From positions 558,001 through 622,000 of the forward strand of contig CANLPZ010000001.1 of assembly GCA_947493145.1 (NCBI GenBank): DNA of 64,000 nucleotides, read 5' to 3'. The DNA comes from an uncultured Paracoccaceae bacterium (GTDB lineage: Bacteria; Pseudomonadota; Alphaproteobacteria; Rhodobacterales; Rhodobacteraceae). The position numbers and the translations under genes are program-made. The notes beneath the pieces were generated by a model that ran no database searches, was not told the DNA's origin, and saw nothing but the letters and a program-made list of their open reading frames with translations. This document shows, piece after piece, positions 8,281 to 17,404 of the stretch (position 1 is the first letter of the stretch; every line of letters begins with the position of its first letter).

Positions 8281-10224
8281 TTAAACGGGCAGTGTAAAGC
8301 AGAAGTATCCTGTTTCAAGACCCTCGCTTTCATACCACATTTTACCGCCGTTTTCTTCGATAATCCCTTTGCAAATCGAAAGCCCCAATCCCATCCCATT
8401 GGGTTTATTCGTTTCAAATCGCTTAAACAAAGTCACGTCTGGGGAAATACCTGGTCCGGTATCAGCAACCTGAATTTCGACACTGTCATCTGACAGCACC
8501 GGCGTTATCGTCACTTTGCGTTCACGGCTGCCAGCGGTCGAAATTGCATCGATCGCGTTTCGCATGACATTGATCAAAACCTGCGCAATTTGCACAGGAT
8601 TTCCAATGACTGGTGGGATTTTCGTGTCGACATATTCGATTTCGATGTCATTCAAATCTGCTTCATGTCGCATTATCTTGGTCGTCTGTCGGACCAAATC
8701 AGCGAAATCAAACGGATGCGCACTGTCTTCGTCCCTGCGCACCAAACCACGGAGCGCATGCACAACATCGCCGCCTCGATGGGCCTGTTCATCAAGTTCT
8801 TGCAGAATATCCAATAATGGGCTGTCTTTATCACATTCTGTGTTTGCAATCGTTTTGGCGGTATCGACGTTTTGGGTGATCGCGGTCAGTGGTTGACTAA
8901 GTTCATGCGCCAAACCCGTCGCCATTTGACCTAGCAGGTTAATGCGCGAAAAATGGGTCAAATCACGGCTGAGCTCTTTGACTTTGAATTCTGAATCGCG
9001 GCGTTGCGCGATTTCTCTGATCAAAGTTTGGTTGGCCCGATCAAGTTCTCGATAGGTTCGTGGCAGCGTTTCGTTGGCCGAAACCTCCCCTTGAGAGACC
9101 AAGGATGTACGAACCGCGAATGCCCGCACAGGCCGCAAGATCAGTTCGGCCAACGCCAGCCCAACAAGCGCGGAAATAACTGAAATCAGCAAAGCCAGCC
9201 AAATGTTGCGCCGACGATTATCTTTAATGCCGCTAATGAAATCATCTTCTGGCGCAAAGATCACAATCGTCCATTGTAGATCAAAGCCTTTGATTGGCTG
9301 CGCCAACATCAGGTAGCTTTGGCGATCAAAATCAAAGCCGACCTCAACGGAACTGTCGATGCCCCAAACGGATTGCGTTGCGTTGGCAAAAGCCGCACGC
9401 GTCACCGGATCATCAATTTCAGTAATATGCGAAAAATCAAGCAATCCATCTGCTTTGTTTTTACGCAATTCAACTGGATCAGGATGTGCGACAACACGGC
9501 CGAAACGGTCCACAATCAAAGCCGTCCCCGATTGACCAACGTTCAGGTCGGCCAAAAACGATGATATTTCGGAAATTTCGATATCGACACCGATAACACC
9601 ACGAAGCTCTTGGTCGCGATCTGTTACAGGAGCCGATACCGATACCCCCGGTTGTTGGGACGAAAAAAAGATATATGGGTCAGTCCACGCAATCGAACCA
9701 TTCGATTTTTTGGCATTGTCATACCACGGACGCGATCGCGGGTCGAAGTCATCAGTCGGGTCATTGGCGCGTCGCCCCACAACGAAACCAGCGTCGCGCC
9801 AAATCAGTTCTGTGGTTCTATCTGCCCCCGAACGGTCAACAATTTTGGTTCGGAAAACATAATCTTGTTCTTCGCGCATAACAAAAACGAAATTTCCAGC
9901 TTCATCCCCATAATATGCACCGTTGAGCTGCGGTGCGGTTTGCAGATGCTGAAACAGAAAATTTTCCATCGCCGCCGTATCGTCGGGATTGACCAGACCA
10001 GACTCTGCCAAACGGCTCGATAAACTGGCGGCCTCTGCGGCGGGTTCCAAAAACCGAACCGAATGATCGATGACAGATGTCCCAGCATCGCGCAACAATT
10101 CGCGCGCGTGTTTCAACATCGCTGCTTCGGTGGAAAAATACGTCGTCAATACCACCGTTGTGATCGCAATAAATTGCAATCCTGCAAGGCTAAGCGCCAA
10201 TATGAAGCCAAGTGAAACTTTCAT
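8281..10224 (-). CDS. Cache-domain sensor histidine kinase (DctS/DctB-like)
   Basis: A 647-residue membrane kinase. The first membrane helix is at about 7-29, a large periplasmic double-Cache sensor at about 35-330 and the second helix at about 340-360. A short coiled linker leads to the HisKA domain with His440 in GLAHELSQPLTAIT, then the ATPase domain with the N box (Asn556), DTGPGIS (588-594) and GMGLGLSICKG (about 610-620). The overall plan matches DctB/DctS kinases that sense carboxylates in the periplasm. It sits between an aminotransferase gene and its response regulator, all on the minus strand, and opposite a TAXI-TRAP transporter. The ligand is unknown, probably the transported substrate. 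Confidence 0.88.
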   Translation of the reverse strand: MKVSLGFILALSLAGLQFIAITTVVLTTYFSTEAAMLKHARELLRDAGTSVIDHSVRFLEPAAEAASLSSRLAESGLVNPDDTAAMENFLFQHLQTAPQLNGAYYGDEAGNFVFVMREEQDYVFRTKIVDRSGADRTTELIWRDAGFVVGRRANDPTDDFDPRSRPWYDNAKKSNGSIAWTDPYIFFSSQQPGVSVSAPVTDRDQELRGVIGVDIEISEISSFLADLNVGQSGTALIVDRFGRVVAHPDPVELRKNKADGLLDFSHITEIDDPVTRAAFANATQSVWGIDSSVEVGFDFDRQSYLMLAQPIKGFDLQWTIVIFAPEDDFISGIKDNRRRNIWLALLISVISALVGLALAELILRPVRAFAVRTSLVSQGEVSANETLPRTYRELDRANQTLIREIAQRRDSEFKVKELSRDLTHFSRINLLGQMATGLAHELSQPLTAITQNVDTAKTIANTECDKDSPLLDILQELDEQAHRGGDVVHALRGLVRRDEDSAHPFDFADLVRQTTKIMRHEADLNDIEIEYVDTKIPPVIGNPVQIAQVLINVMRNAIDAISTAGSRERKVTITPVLSDDSVEIQVADTGPGISPDVTLFKRFETNKPNGMGLGLSICKGIIEENGGKMWYESEGLETGYFCFTLPV

Positions 10225-10234
10225 CCGATGTCTA

Positions 10235-11569
10235 TCAAATTAACAGCCCATCGGTAACAGTATCGATAGCGTGTCGAAGCTTTTCCACCAGTTCCTCAAG
10301 TTCGTTATCTGTCGCGATAAAGGGCGGTGCCAACAACACATGATCGCCGCGAACGCCGTCAATTGTTCCGCCCATAGGATAGCAAATCAACCCTGCATCA
10401 AACGCAGCTTTTTTCAAACGAACATTAAATTTCAATGCCGGATCGAGCGGTTCTTTTGTGGATTTTTCTTTGACGAATTCCAAACCGATGAACAGCCCTT
10501 TCCCGCGGATATCGCCGACCAATGGATGATCACCAAGATGATAATCAAGAATACCGCCAAGCATTTGACCTTTTTCACTTACACCGGCGGCGATCTCACC
10601 ATCCGTTAGTTTTTGAACAACGGCCAAGGCCGCCGCGCACGCGGTGGGATGACCGACATAGGTATGCCCATGTTGGAACATTCCGCTGCCCTGCTGAATT
10701 GCATCATACAGCTTTTGACTGGCCAGCATTGCCCCAATGGGCTGATACCCAGCGCCCAATCCTTTGGCGATGGTGCAAAGGTCAGGTGAAACACCGTCTT
10801 GTTCACAGGCGAACAATGTTCCCGTACGCCCCATGCCGCACATGACTTCGTCCAAAATCAGCAAAACACCGTAAGTGTCACAAATTTCGCGAACGCGTTT
10901 GAAATAACCCGGCACCGCCGGCACCGCGCCCATAGTGGCCCCCACAACAGGTTCAGCGACAAATGCAATTACGTTTTCGGCGCCCAACCGTTTGATTTCG
11001 TCTTCCAGCTCATTCGCGACACGCAACCCGTATTCTTCGGGCGTTTCACCGGTTGCTTGGCCGCGATAGGCATAACAAGGCGCGATGTGCGACACGTCGA
11101 TCAAAAGCGGCGCAAATTGTTTTTGACGCCATTTATTACCGCCGACAGCAAGCGCCCCAAGTGTGTTGCCGTGATAACTTTGCTGGCGTGCAATGACTTT
11201 TGTCCGCTTTGGTTCGCCGATTTCGACGAAATACTGGCGCGCTAATTTCAGTGCGGCCTCGATCGCTTCGGACCCACCGGACACAAAATACACGCGGTCC
11301 AATCCGTCTGGTGCATGTTTTATGAGCATATCGGCCAAATCTTCGGCCGGCTGAGAGGACAAAAACCCAGTGTGAGCAAACGCCATGTTGTCCAACTGTG
11401 CCTTGATCGCGTCAATTACATCATGGTCTCCGTGCCCCAAACACGATACCGCAGCACCACCTGATCCGTCTAAATACTGACGACCATTTGCGTCATATAA
11501 ATAAACCCCTTCGCCCCGAACACCGACCGGCGGAGGCGCTAGCGTACTTCGCGGAAAAACATGTGACAC
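10235..11569 (-). CDS. Class III PLP-dependent aminotransferase
   Basis: A 444-residue aminotransferase. The PLP-binding lysine is in TIAKGLGAGYQPIGAM, preceded by the aspartate signature LILDEVMCGMGRTG, and FVSGGSEAIEAALKLAR is near 90. I chose a GTG at 11569 (VSHVFPRSTLAPPP), which has GGGAG eight bases upstream and gives the usual N terminus; an ATG at 11680 would add 37 residues without similarity. The family moves the amino group of an omega-amine, beta-alanine, taurine or diamine to pyruvate or 2-oxoglutarate. It lies 10 bases from the kinase gene and opposite the TAXI-TRAP operon, so the transported compound may be an amine or amino acid. Substrate not determinable here. Confidence 0.87.
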   Translation of the reverse strand: MSHVFPRSTLAPPPVGVRGEGVYLYDANGRQYLDGSGGAAVSCLGHGDHDVIDAIKAQLDNMAFAHTGFLSSQPAEDLADMLIKHAPDGLDRVYFVSGGSEAIEAALKLARQYFVEIGEPKRTKVIARQQSYHGNTLGALAVGGNKWRQKQFAPLLIDVSHIAPCYAYRGQATGETPEEYGLRVANELEDEIKRLGAENVIAFVAEPVVGATMGAVPAVPGYFKRVREICDTYGVLLILDEVMCGMGRTGTLFACEQDGVSPDLCTIAKGLGAGYQPIGAMLASQKLYDAIQQGSGMFQHGHTYVGHPTACAAALAVVQKLTDGEIAAGVSEKGQMLGGILDYHLGDHPLVGDIRGKGLFIGLEFVKEKSTKEPLDPALKFNVRLKKAAFDAGLICYPMGGTIDGVRGDHVLLAPPFIATDNELEELVEKLRHAIDTVTDGLLI

Positions 11570-11684
11570 GTGTAGAACTCCCAAAGCTCTAGGGGGCACA
11601 GTCTCAAACTTATAGGCAGTTTTCCATAGGTAGTTACGCGCATAGACAGAATCTGCTGTCCGAACGCACCATTCCCGCACGTGA

Positions 11685-11704
11685 CCTGATTGTCTGCGAT
11701 CAGG
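11685..11704. promoter_or_regulatory. Inverted repeat in the aminotransferase/TRAP divergent region
   Basis: CCTGAT (11685-11690) and ATCAGG (11699-11704) form a perfect six-base inverted repeat with eight bases between, about 75 bases before the TAXI binding-protein gene. The place and symmetry would suit a dimeric regulator such as the FixJ-type protein nearby. Six-base arms occur by chance fairly often, so this is only a candidate. Confidence 0.25.
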
Positions 11705-11777
11705 GGCTATTGGGGCTGCCGAACATCACTTCCTGTGACTGCATCTCGACTAGCCATGACTAAAACGGGAGAAACCA

Positions 11778-12749
11778 ATGAAACATCAAAAACCTAAACT
11801 GATGGCCGCTGCGGCTGTGGCATTGTCCTTTGCGGCTCCGCAAGCAATGGCAGAAGAATTTATCACAATCGGCACCGGTGGTGTTACGGGTGTGTATTAC
11901 CCAACCGGTGGCGCGATCTGCCGTTTGGTAAACAAAGGCCGCAAAGACCACGGCATCCGCTGTTCTGTCGAATCCACAGGCGGTTCGGTGTACAACATCA
12001 ACACAATCCGCGAAGGCGAATTGGAATTCGGTGTTGCGCAATCTGACTGGCAGTACCACGCCTACAACGGGACATCAAAATTCGAAGATGCCGGTAAATT
12101 CGAAGGTCTTCGTGCTGTGTTCTCAGTTCACCCTGAGCCATTCACAGTTGTTGCGCGCGCCGATTCAGGCATTGCAAGCTTTGCCGACATGAAAGGCAAA
12201 CGTGTCAACATTGGCAACCCAGGATCCGGTCAGCGCGGAACAATGGAAGTGCTTTTGGAAGCGTTGGGCTGGAGCACTGATGACTTCGCACTTGCAACAG
12301 AGCTGAAAGCGGCAGAACAATCTGCGGCGCTATGTGACAACCAAATCGATGCGATGGTTTACACAGTTGGCCACCCATCTGGTTCCATTCAAGAAGCGAC
12401 AACAGCCTGTGATTCCGTTCTTGTGAACGTATCCGGCGACGAAGTCGCACAATTGATCGAGGACAATTCGTTCTATCGTTCAGCAACAATTCCTGGTGGA
12501 ATGTACCGCGGATCAGACGCTGACACAGAAACATTCGGTGTTGGTGCGACCTTCGTCACGTCTGCTGATGTTTCCGAAGAAGCAGTTTACGCAGTGGTGT
12601 CTTCAGTCTTTGAAAACTTCGATGATTTCAAAAAACTACACCCAGCGTTTGCGAACCTAAAGCCAGAAGAAATGGCAACGGCTGGTTTGTCTGCACCGCT
12701 GCACCCAGGTGCTGCGAAATACTACAAAGAAAAAGGCTGGGTAAACTAA
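11778..12749 (+). CDS. TAXI-type TRAP transporter periplasmic binding protein
   Basis: 323 residues with a Sec signal peptide ([21 protein letters not shown], cleaved near residue 25). The mature start [20 protein letters not shown] is the hallmark of the TAXI family (TRAP-associated extracytoplasmic immunogenic protein). Ribosome site GGGAG lies seven bases before the ATG. It captures a substrate in the periplasm and delivers it to the membrane component encoded next. TAXI ligands include glutamate, and for most members are unknown. First gene of a three-gene operon, with a hairpin between it and the permease that may leave the binding protein in excess. Confidence 0.93.
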   Translation: MKHQKPKLMAAAAVALSFAAPQAMAEEFITIGTGGVTGVYYPTGGAICRLVNKGRKDHGIRCSVESTGGSVYNINTIREGELEFGVAQSDWQYHAYNGTSKFEDAGKFEGLRAVFSVHPEPFTVVARADSGIASFADMKGKRVNIGNPGSGQRGTMEVLLEALGWSTDDFALATELKAAEQSAALCDNQIDAMVYTVGHPSGSIQEATTACDSVLVNVSGDEVAQLIEDNSFYRSATIPGGMYRGSDADTETFGVGATFVTSADVSEEAVYAVVSSVFENFDDFKKLHPAFANLKPEEMATAGLSAPLHPGAAKYYKEKGWVN

Positions 12750-12768
12750 GCGACCCACGCTTTTCGCG

Positions 12769-12787
12769 GGGGCAGTTCCGCTGCCCC
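12769..12787 (+). terminator. Intercistronic hairpin, TAXI protein to permease
   Basis: GGGGCAG and CTGCCCC pair perfectly around TTCCG, 20 bases after the stop of the binding-protein gene. No T run follows, so it is better read as an RNA-stabilising or partial attenuation element than as a full terminator. Confidence 0.5.
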
Positions 12788-12857
12788 TGCCCTTAACGAC
12801 ATGGGCACCAAAGCCCGTGCATACGCTGCAACATGGCAAACAACGGGGGAATACCAC

Positions 12858-15488
12858 ATGGTTGAACAAGAAACGGGCAATCGCGCCTTAAGCGAAGAGG
12901 AGCTGCAAGATCTTGTCGCCTCTTCTGACGCTGGGGCGCGCAATCCCACAGGATCAGTCGGCATCTTTTTGGCGATTGTTGCTGTTGTTTGGTCGGTTTT
13001 TCAGATCATACTTGCATCCCCGCTGGCAAATTACATTTTGCCAGGTGATCTGATTAACAACTCTCGCCAAATCCACCTCGCTTTTGCGGTGTTTTTGGCG
13101 TTTATGGCCTATCCCGCGTTGAAATCCAGTCCACGGCATTACATCCCAATCCAAGACTGGATCATGGCCATTGTTGCAGCGTTTATCGCCCTTTATGGGT
13201 ATTTCTTTTACGACAAAATTGTAAATGCTGGCGGGCTTGCAGATGACACCGATAAATGGGTCGCGCTTATAGGCTTGTTGCTTTTGTTTGAGGCAGCGCG
13301 CCGTGCGCTCGGCCCTGCGATGGCGATCATTGCCTGTGTGTTTTTGGCCTATGTATTCTTTGGGTCGTCTGACTGGGTTCCCGAAGTTATCCGTTGGAAA
13401 GGTGCGTCCCTGAAAAAGGCAATGAGTCATATGTGGATCACGTCCGAAGGCGTGTTCGGCATCGCCTTGGGTGTTTCAACGAAATTCGTCTTCTTGTTTG
13501 TACTGTTTGGGGCCCTGCTGGATAAAGCGGGCGCCGGCAACTATTTCATCAAAATGGCGTTTGGCGCGCTTGGTCACCTGCGCGGTGGCCCTGCCAAAGC
13601 GGCTGTTGTTGGGTCAGCGGCGACTGGCTTGATTTCTGGATCGTCGATCGCAAACGTTGTCACAACCGGCACATTCACCATTCCGCTGATGAAACGCGTG
13701 GGCTTTAGTTCTGAAAAAGCAGGCGCCGTCGAAGTGGCGTCATCCGTGAACGGGCAGATCATGCCACCGGTTATGGGGGCGGCTGCGTTTTTGATGGTGG
13801 AATACGTGGGCATTTCCTATGTGGAGGTCATTACCCACGCGTTCTTGCCAGCGGCGATTTCCTATATCGCTTTGGTTTACATTGTTCACCTTGAAGCGGT
13901 GAAAAACAACATGCCGACACTTGGCAACCGTGTTGTTAGCATGGGGAAAACCATTGGTGGTATGGCGCTGTTTTTCGTGGGTTTCGCGTTGTTGTGTTAC
14001 GGCGTACAATATCCGGTGCGTTGGATCACCGGTCTTCTCCCCTCTTCTGGGCTGATTTTGTCCCTGCTTATCTTTGCCGTCTATGCGGGTCTTTTGTGGC
14101 TAGCCGCAGGCGTCCCAGATTTGGAACCCGATGATCCAAACGCTGAAACCGTTGAACTGCCTGTGGTGGCTGAGATTTACAAATCCGGTCTATACTACCT
14201 GCTGCCGATCATCGTTTTGGTTTACTTCCTAATGATCGAACAAAAATCACCCGGTCTAAGCGCCTTTTGGGCAACCGCGTTATTGTTCGTCATCTTGCTA
14301 ACACAACGCCCTCTAAAGGCGATGTTCCGCGGCGAAAGCGCAATTGTGAACGCAGCCAAGGACGGTGTTGTCGACCTATGGAACGGGTTGATCGACGGCG
14401 CACGCAACATGATCGGGATCGGGCTGGCAACAGCAACTGCCGGCGTGATCGTTGGGACCGTGACGTTGACGGGTGTTGGTCAAGTTATGGCTGATCTGGT
14501 CGAATTCCTGTCTGGCGGCAATCTGATCTTGATGTTGATCATGGTGGGGCTACTGAGCTTGATATTGGGTATGGGTCTGCCGACGACAGCGAACTATATC
14601 GTTGTATCCTCTTTGATGGCGGGTGTTGTAGTTGAACTAGGTGCGCAATCCGGCCTGATTGTGCCATTGATCGCAGTCCACTTGTTTGTGTTCTACTTTG
14701 GCATCATGGCCGATGTTACACCGCCCGTGGGTTTGGCGAGTTTCGCCGCCGCGGCTGTATCAGGGGGCGACGCAATTCGAACAGGGTTTACTGCGTTCTT
14801 CTATAGCCTTCGAACTGTCGCGTTGCCGTTTGTGTTTATCTTCAACACCGACCTCTTGTTGATCGATGTCACGTGGTACCAAGGGATCATCGTCTTTATT
14901 GCAAGTACCATCGCAATTTTGGTCTTTACGGCCGGAACCATGGGGTATTTCGTAACGCGTTCACGTATCTATGAAAGTGTTGTGTTGGTGTTGATCGCCT
15001 TTGCGCTCTTCCGTCCTGACTTTTTCATGGACCGTATCCAACCACCATTTGCGCAAATCGAACCGACAGCTGTGACCGAAGCCGTAGGATCGGCTGAGAC
15101 TGGCAGTGAGCTTCGTTTTGTTGTCTCCGGTCCGGATTTCGACACCGGTGATATGAAAGACATGTCACTGGTCGTGCCAGTTCCCGAAGGAACAGATGGT
15201 GCTGCCAAACTTGAACAAATGGGGTTCACCACTTTTGTCGAGGATGGTTTGGTCAAAATGGACGAACCTTTGTTTGGAACAGCGATTGCGGACAAAATGG
15301 GGAGCTTTGATTTTTATGCTGACGAACCCGTTCGCATTTCCGAAGTCAAAGCCCCGCAAAAGCAATTGCCCAAAGAACTTATGTTCATCCCAGCGCTCTT
15401 GCTGCTTGGGTTGGTTTATGTGCTGCAGCGCGCCCGCACAGGTGGCGGACGTGCCCGTGACGATATGCAAGAAGGAGAAACAGCATGA
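12858..15488 (+). CDS. TRAP transporter permease, fused 4TM/12TM with C-terminal DUF3394
   Basis: An 876-residue inner-membrane protein. It joins the small DctQ-like part (about the first 200 residues), the large DctM-like channel, with family strings such as GAVEVASSVNGQIMPPVMGA and GMGLPTTANYIVVSSLMAG, and a hydrophilic C-terminal extension of the DUF3394 type (about 720-870, containing SGPDFDTGDMKDMSLVVPV and ending after one more helix). The ATG at 12858 is preceded by CGGGGGA; an upstream ATG at 12801 lacks a site and would overlap the spacer hairpin region. Works with the TAXI protein in sodium- or proton-driven uptake. Confidence 0.92.
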   Translation: MVEQETGNRALSEEELQDLVASSDAGARNPTGSVGIFLAIVAVVWSVFQIILASPLANYILPGDLINNSRQIHLAFAVFLAFMAYPALKSSPRHYIPIQDWIMAIVAAFIALYGYFFYDKIVNAGGLADDTDKWVALIGLLLLFEAARRALGPAMAIIACVFLAYVFFGSSDWVPEVIRWKGASLKKAMSHMWITSEGVFGIALGVSTKFVFLFVLFGALLDKAGAGNYFIKMAFGALGHLRGGPAKAAVVGSAATGLISGSSIANVVTTGTFTIPLMKRVGFSSEKAGAVEVASSVNGQIMPPVMGAAAFLMVEYVGISYVEVITHAFLPAAISYIALVYIVHLEAVKNNMPTLGNRVVSMGKTIGGMALFFVGFALLCYGVQYPVRWITGLLPSSGLILSLLIFAVYAGLLWLAAGVPDLEPDDPNAETVELPVVAEIYKSGLYYLLPIIVLVYFLMIEQKSPGLSAFWATALLFVILLTQRPLKAMFRGESAIVNAAKDGVVDLWNGLIDGARNMIGIGLATATAGVIVGTVTLTGVGQVMADLVEFLSGGNLILMLIMVGLLSLILGMGLPTTANYIVVSSLMAGVVVELGAQSGLIVPLIAVHLFVFYFGIMADVTPPVGLASFAAAAVSGGDAIRTGFTAFFYSLRTVALPFVFIFNTDLLLIDVTWYQGIIVFIASTIAILVFTAGTMGYFVTRSRIYESVVLVLIAFALFRPDFFMDRIQPPFAQIEPTAVTEAVGSAETGSELRFVVSGPDFDTGDMKDMSLVVPVPEGTDGAAKLEQMGFTTFVEDGLVKMDEPLFGTAIADKMGSFDFYADEPVRISEVKAPQKQLPKELMFIPALLLLGLVYVLQRARTGGGRARDDMQEGETA

Positions 15489-15916
15489 GCGGTTCAGTTC
15501 TTTGTGCCATCGACATTAGTTCACCAAACGTGGAAAAACGTGTGTTAGAAGCCGCCCATCAAATGGCTGAACTTCGCGGCGCAACATTAGATGTGGTTAC
15601 GGTTGTCCCCGATTTTGGGCAAAGCATCGTTGGCAGTTTCTTTAATGCTGATCACCACGACAAATCGATCAAGGCCGCTAAAGAGGCCTTGAACGAACAG
15701 GTCGAGACCGCATTGGGCAAGGAGGTGAACGCCAAAGTCCGCCATGTGGTCGCGACAGGGACAGCCTACGAAGAAATTCTAAGCGTCGCTGCAAAAGCCA
15801 AGTCTGAATTGATCGTCATCGGCGCGCATAAGCCGGACTTCAAAGATTACCTTTTGGGTCCAAACGCCGCGCGTGTTGTCCGCCATTCGGATGCATCGGT
15901 ATTTGTCGTTCGATAA
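15485..15916 (+). CDS. UspA-family universal stress protein, TeaD-like
   Basis: 143 residues, one Usp domain. The start overlaps the permease stop by four bases (ATGA), so it is translationally coupled to the transporter. The C-terminal nucleotide-binding loop reads IGAHKPDFKDYLLGPNAARV followed by VRHSDASVFVVR. This closely resembles TeaD, the ATP-binding Usp that regulates the ectoine TRAP transporter TeaABC in Halomonas. A regulatory subunit for this TAXI-TRAP system is therefore the likely role. It lacks the compact GxxGxxxxxxxxxG spacing of classical UspFG proteins but has the TeaD pattern. Confidence 0.88.
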   Translation: MSGSVLCAIDISSPNVEKRVLEAAHQMAELRGATLDVVTVVPDFGQSIVGSFFNADHHDKSIKAAKEALNEQVETALGKEVNAKVRHVVATGTAYEEILSVAAKAKSELIVIGAHKPDFKDYLLGPNAARVVRHSDASVFVVR

Positions 15917-15946
15917 AATTTTGGTGCGATAATTTCGCCCCTTCCA

Positions 15947-15982
15947 GCGCAGCCTTTGTTAGTCTCCTGTCAAAGGCTGCGC
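15947..15982. terminator. Long inverted repeat between convergent genes
   Basis: GCGCAGCCTTTG (15947-15958) and CAAAGGCTGCGC (15971-15982) are perfect 12-base arms around a 12-base loop. The loop contains the stop codon of the minus-strand gene and the right arm is inside its last codons (QPLTGD). It lies 31 bases past the stress-protein gene, so it can end both transcripts, although neither side has a clear T run. Confidence 0.65.
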
Positions 15983-16516
15983 CTCCAACTCAGCGGCAAT
16001 TTGGTCATCGATCGGCGTGTTGAATGAGTTCAGCATATAGCCCAATGTCGAATAGAACCCGACTGTGGCAATCACATCCAAAACCCCCTTTTTCCCAACC
16101 AACGCGGCCAATTGCGGAATTGCGTCTGATGCCAGTTTTTTTTCTGCGAACAGCATATCGACCGCCGTCGCGAATATCGCGTCGTTGGCTTCCATTTGAT
16201 CCGCCGAACCACGCAAACTGTGAATACGCGCGTCTGACATGCCCAAGGCTCGACCACGCGACACATGATGCGCCCATTCGTAGTCCGACCCAAGATTTAC
16301 ACCCGTGCGCAAAATCACAACTTCGCTAAACTCTGGTCCCAGAACAGACTGGTTAACCACATGTTCGCGTAAATTTGCCCATGCCATAACCAAACTCGGG
16401 TGATGCGCCATAGTTCGGTAAACGTTTAACTTCATCGCAAAACCGCCCGCCAAATCGGACAGCTCTTTGGGCCACATCTGATCGTTGATCGGGCTGAAAT
16501 CTATTGCTTTGGTCAT
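15959..16516 (-). CDS. Carboxymuconolactone decarboxylase-like (AhpD-fold) protein
   Basis: 185 residues of the helical CMD/AhpD fold. The characteristic segment is VVILRTGVNLGSDYEWAHHVSRG, where redox-active relatives have two cysteines (CxxC). Here the matching positions hold no cysteine, only EWAHH, so it is unlikely to be a thiol peroxidase and belongs to the cysteine-free CMD group of unknown role. Its last codons form one arm of a terminator-like hairpin. Next upstream gene is divergent. Confidence 0.78.
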   Translation of the reverse strand: MTKAIDFSPINDQMWPKELSDLAGGFAMKLNVYRTMAHHPSLVMAWANLREHVVNQSVLGPEFSEVVILRTGVNLGSDYEWAHHVSRGRALGMSDARIHSLRGSADQMEANDAIFATAVDMLFAEKKLASDAIPQLAALVGKKGVLDVIATVGFYSTLGYMLNSFNTPIDDQIAAELEAQPLTGD

Positions 16517-16768
16517 GGGCTGCCTCGTGTTTTGTTACACAACGAAACGATAGTCCTTCGTGTCCAATGCGACCAGACCAAAGGTCTGCGACGATACCGG
16601 TTTTCTGTTTTATCGCACCGGCCGACATGGAATGATCATAGCCCGTCACCGCAGGTGTGAAAACAGGTCGAATTGTGTCGATGTTTTCGCGTTTCAAACG
16701 TCCGCCACCGACCAAATCGGACATCATTCCACATTGTTGTCGAAACGATTTGTCGATAGCTTCGTGCC

Positions 16769-17401
16769 ATGTCCCGAACAATGACCAAAGACACCAATAC
16801 CTATTTCGCCAAAGGGTGCGGACGCTGTGATCGGTTTGCGTCCGAACATTGTTCTGCGCTGCTTTGGCATGACGGCCTGATGGAACTGCGTTCAATCTGT
16901 TTAAAGGTAGGCCTGACAGAGCATTCAAAATGGGGGCACCCCTGTTACGTCCACGCAGACCGGAACATCGCAATAATCGGTGCATTTCAAAAGGATTTTC
17001 GGCTGAGCTTTTTCAATGCCGCTTTGATGACGGACCCGAACAACCTTTTGCAAAAATCAGGACCAAATACCCAACACAAAGATATGTTTCGTTTCACACA
17101 CATGGCGGATGTGGAAAAAATCGCACCTCACATAGAGGCGTATTTGTTAGAAGCGATGGGATATGCCGACCGCGGATTAAAACCGCTGAAAGAAAACATC
17201 GACCTCGAATGGCCAGAGGAACTGATCAACGCGTTGGAGGCTGACCCAGTTCTTGCAGATGCCTTTTATGTCCTCACCCCAGGACGTCAACGAAGCTATG
17301 TGATCAACTTAAACGGGGCAAAGGCCCCTGCGACACGCCTGCGGCGGATTGAAAAATTCAGGGCCAAGATCATCGCAGGCAAAGGTGCGCAAGAATATTA
17401 A
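16769..17401 (+). CDS. YdeI-like protein (DUF1801 plus OmpD-associated C terminus)
   Basis: 210 residues. The central DUF1801 part has LTEHSKWGHPCYVHADRNIA and FFNAALMTDP; the C-terminal part, with TPGRQRSYVINLNGAKAPAT and RIEKFRAKIIAGKG, matches the YdeI family. Members are small cytoplasmic proteins of unclear function. An in-frame ATG at 16781 is an equally plausible start. It ends three bases before the convergent modC stop, so there is no room for a separate terminator. The 252 bases upstream contain no convincing gene. Confidence 0.8.
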   Translation: MSRTMTKDTNTYFAKGCGRCDRFASEHCSALLWHDGLMELRSICLKVGLTEHSKWGHPCYVHADRNIAIIGAFQKDFRLSFFNAALMTDPNNLLQKSGPNTQHKDMFRFTHMADVEKIAPHIEAYLLEAMGYADRGLKPLKENIDLEWPEELINALEADPVLADAFYVLTPGRQRSYVINLNGAKAPATRLRRIEKFRAKIIAGKGAQEY

Positions 17402-17404
17402 CGT

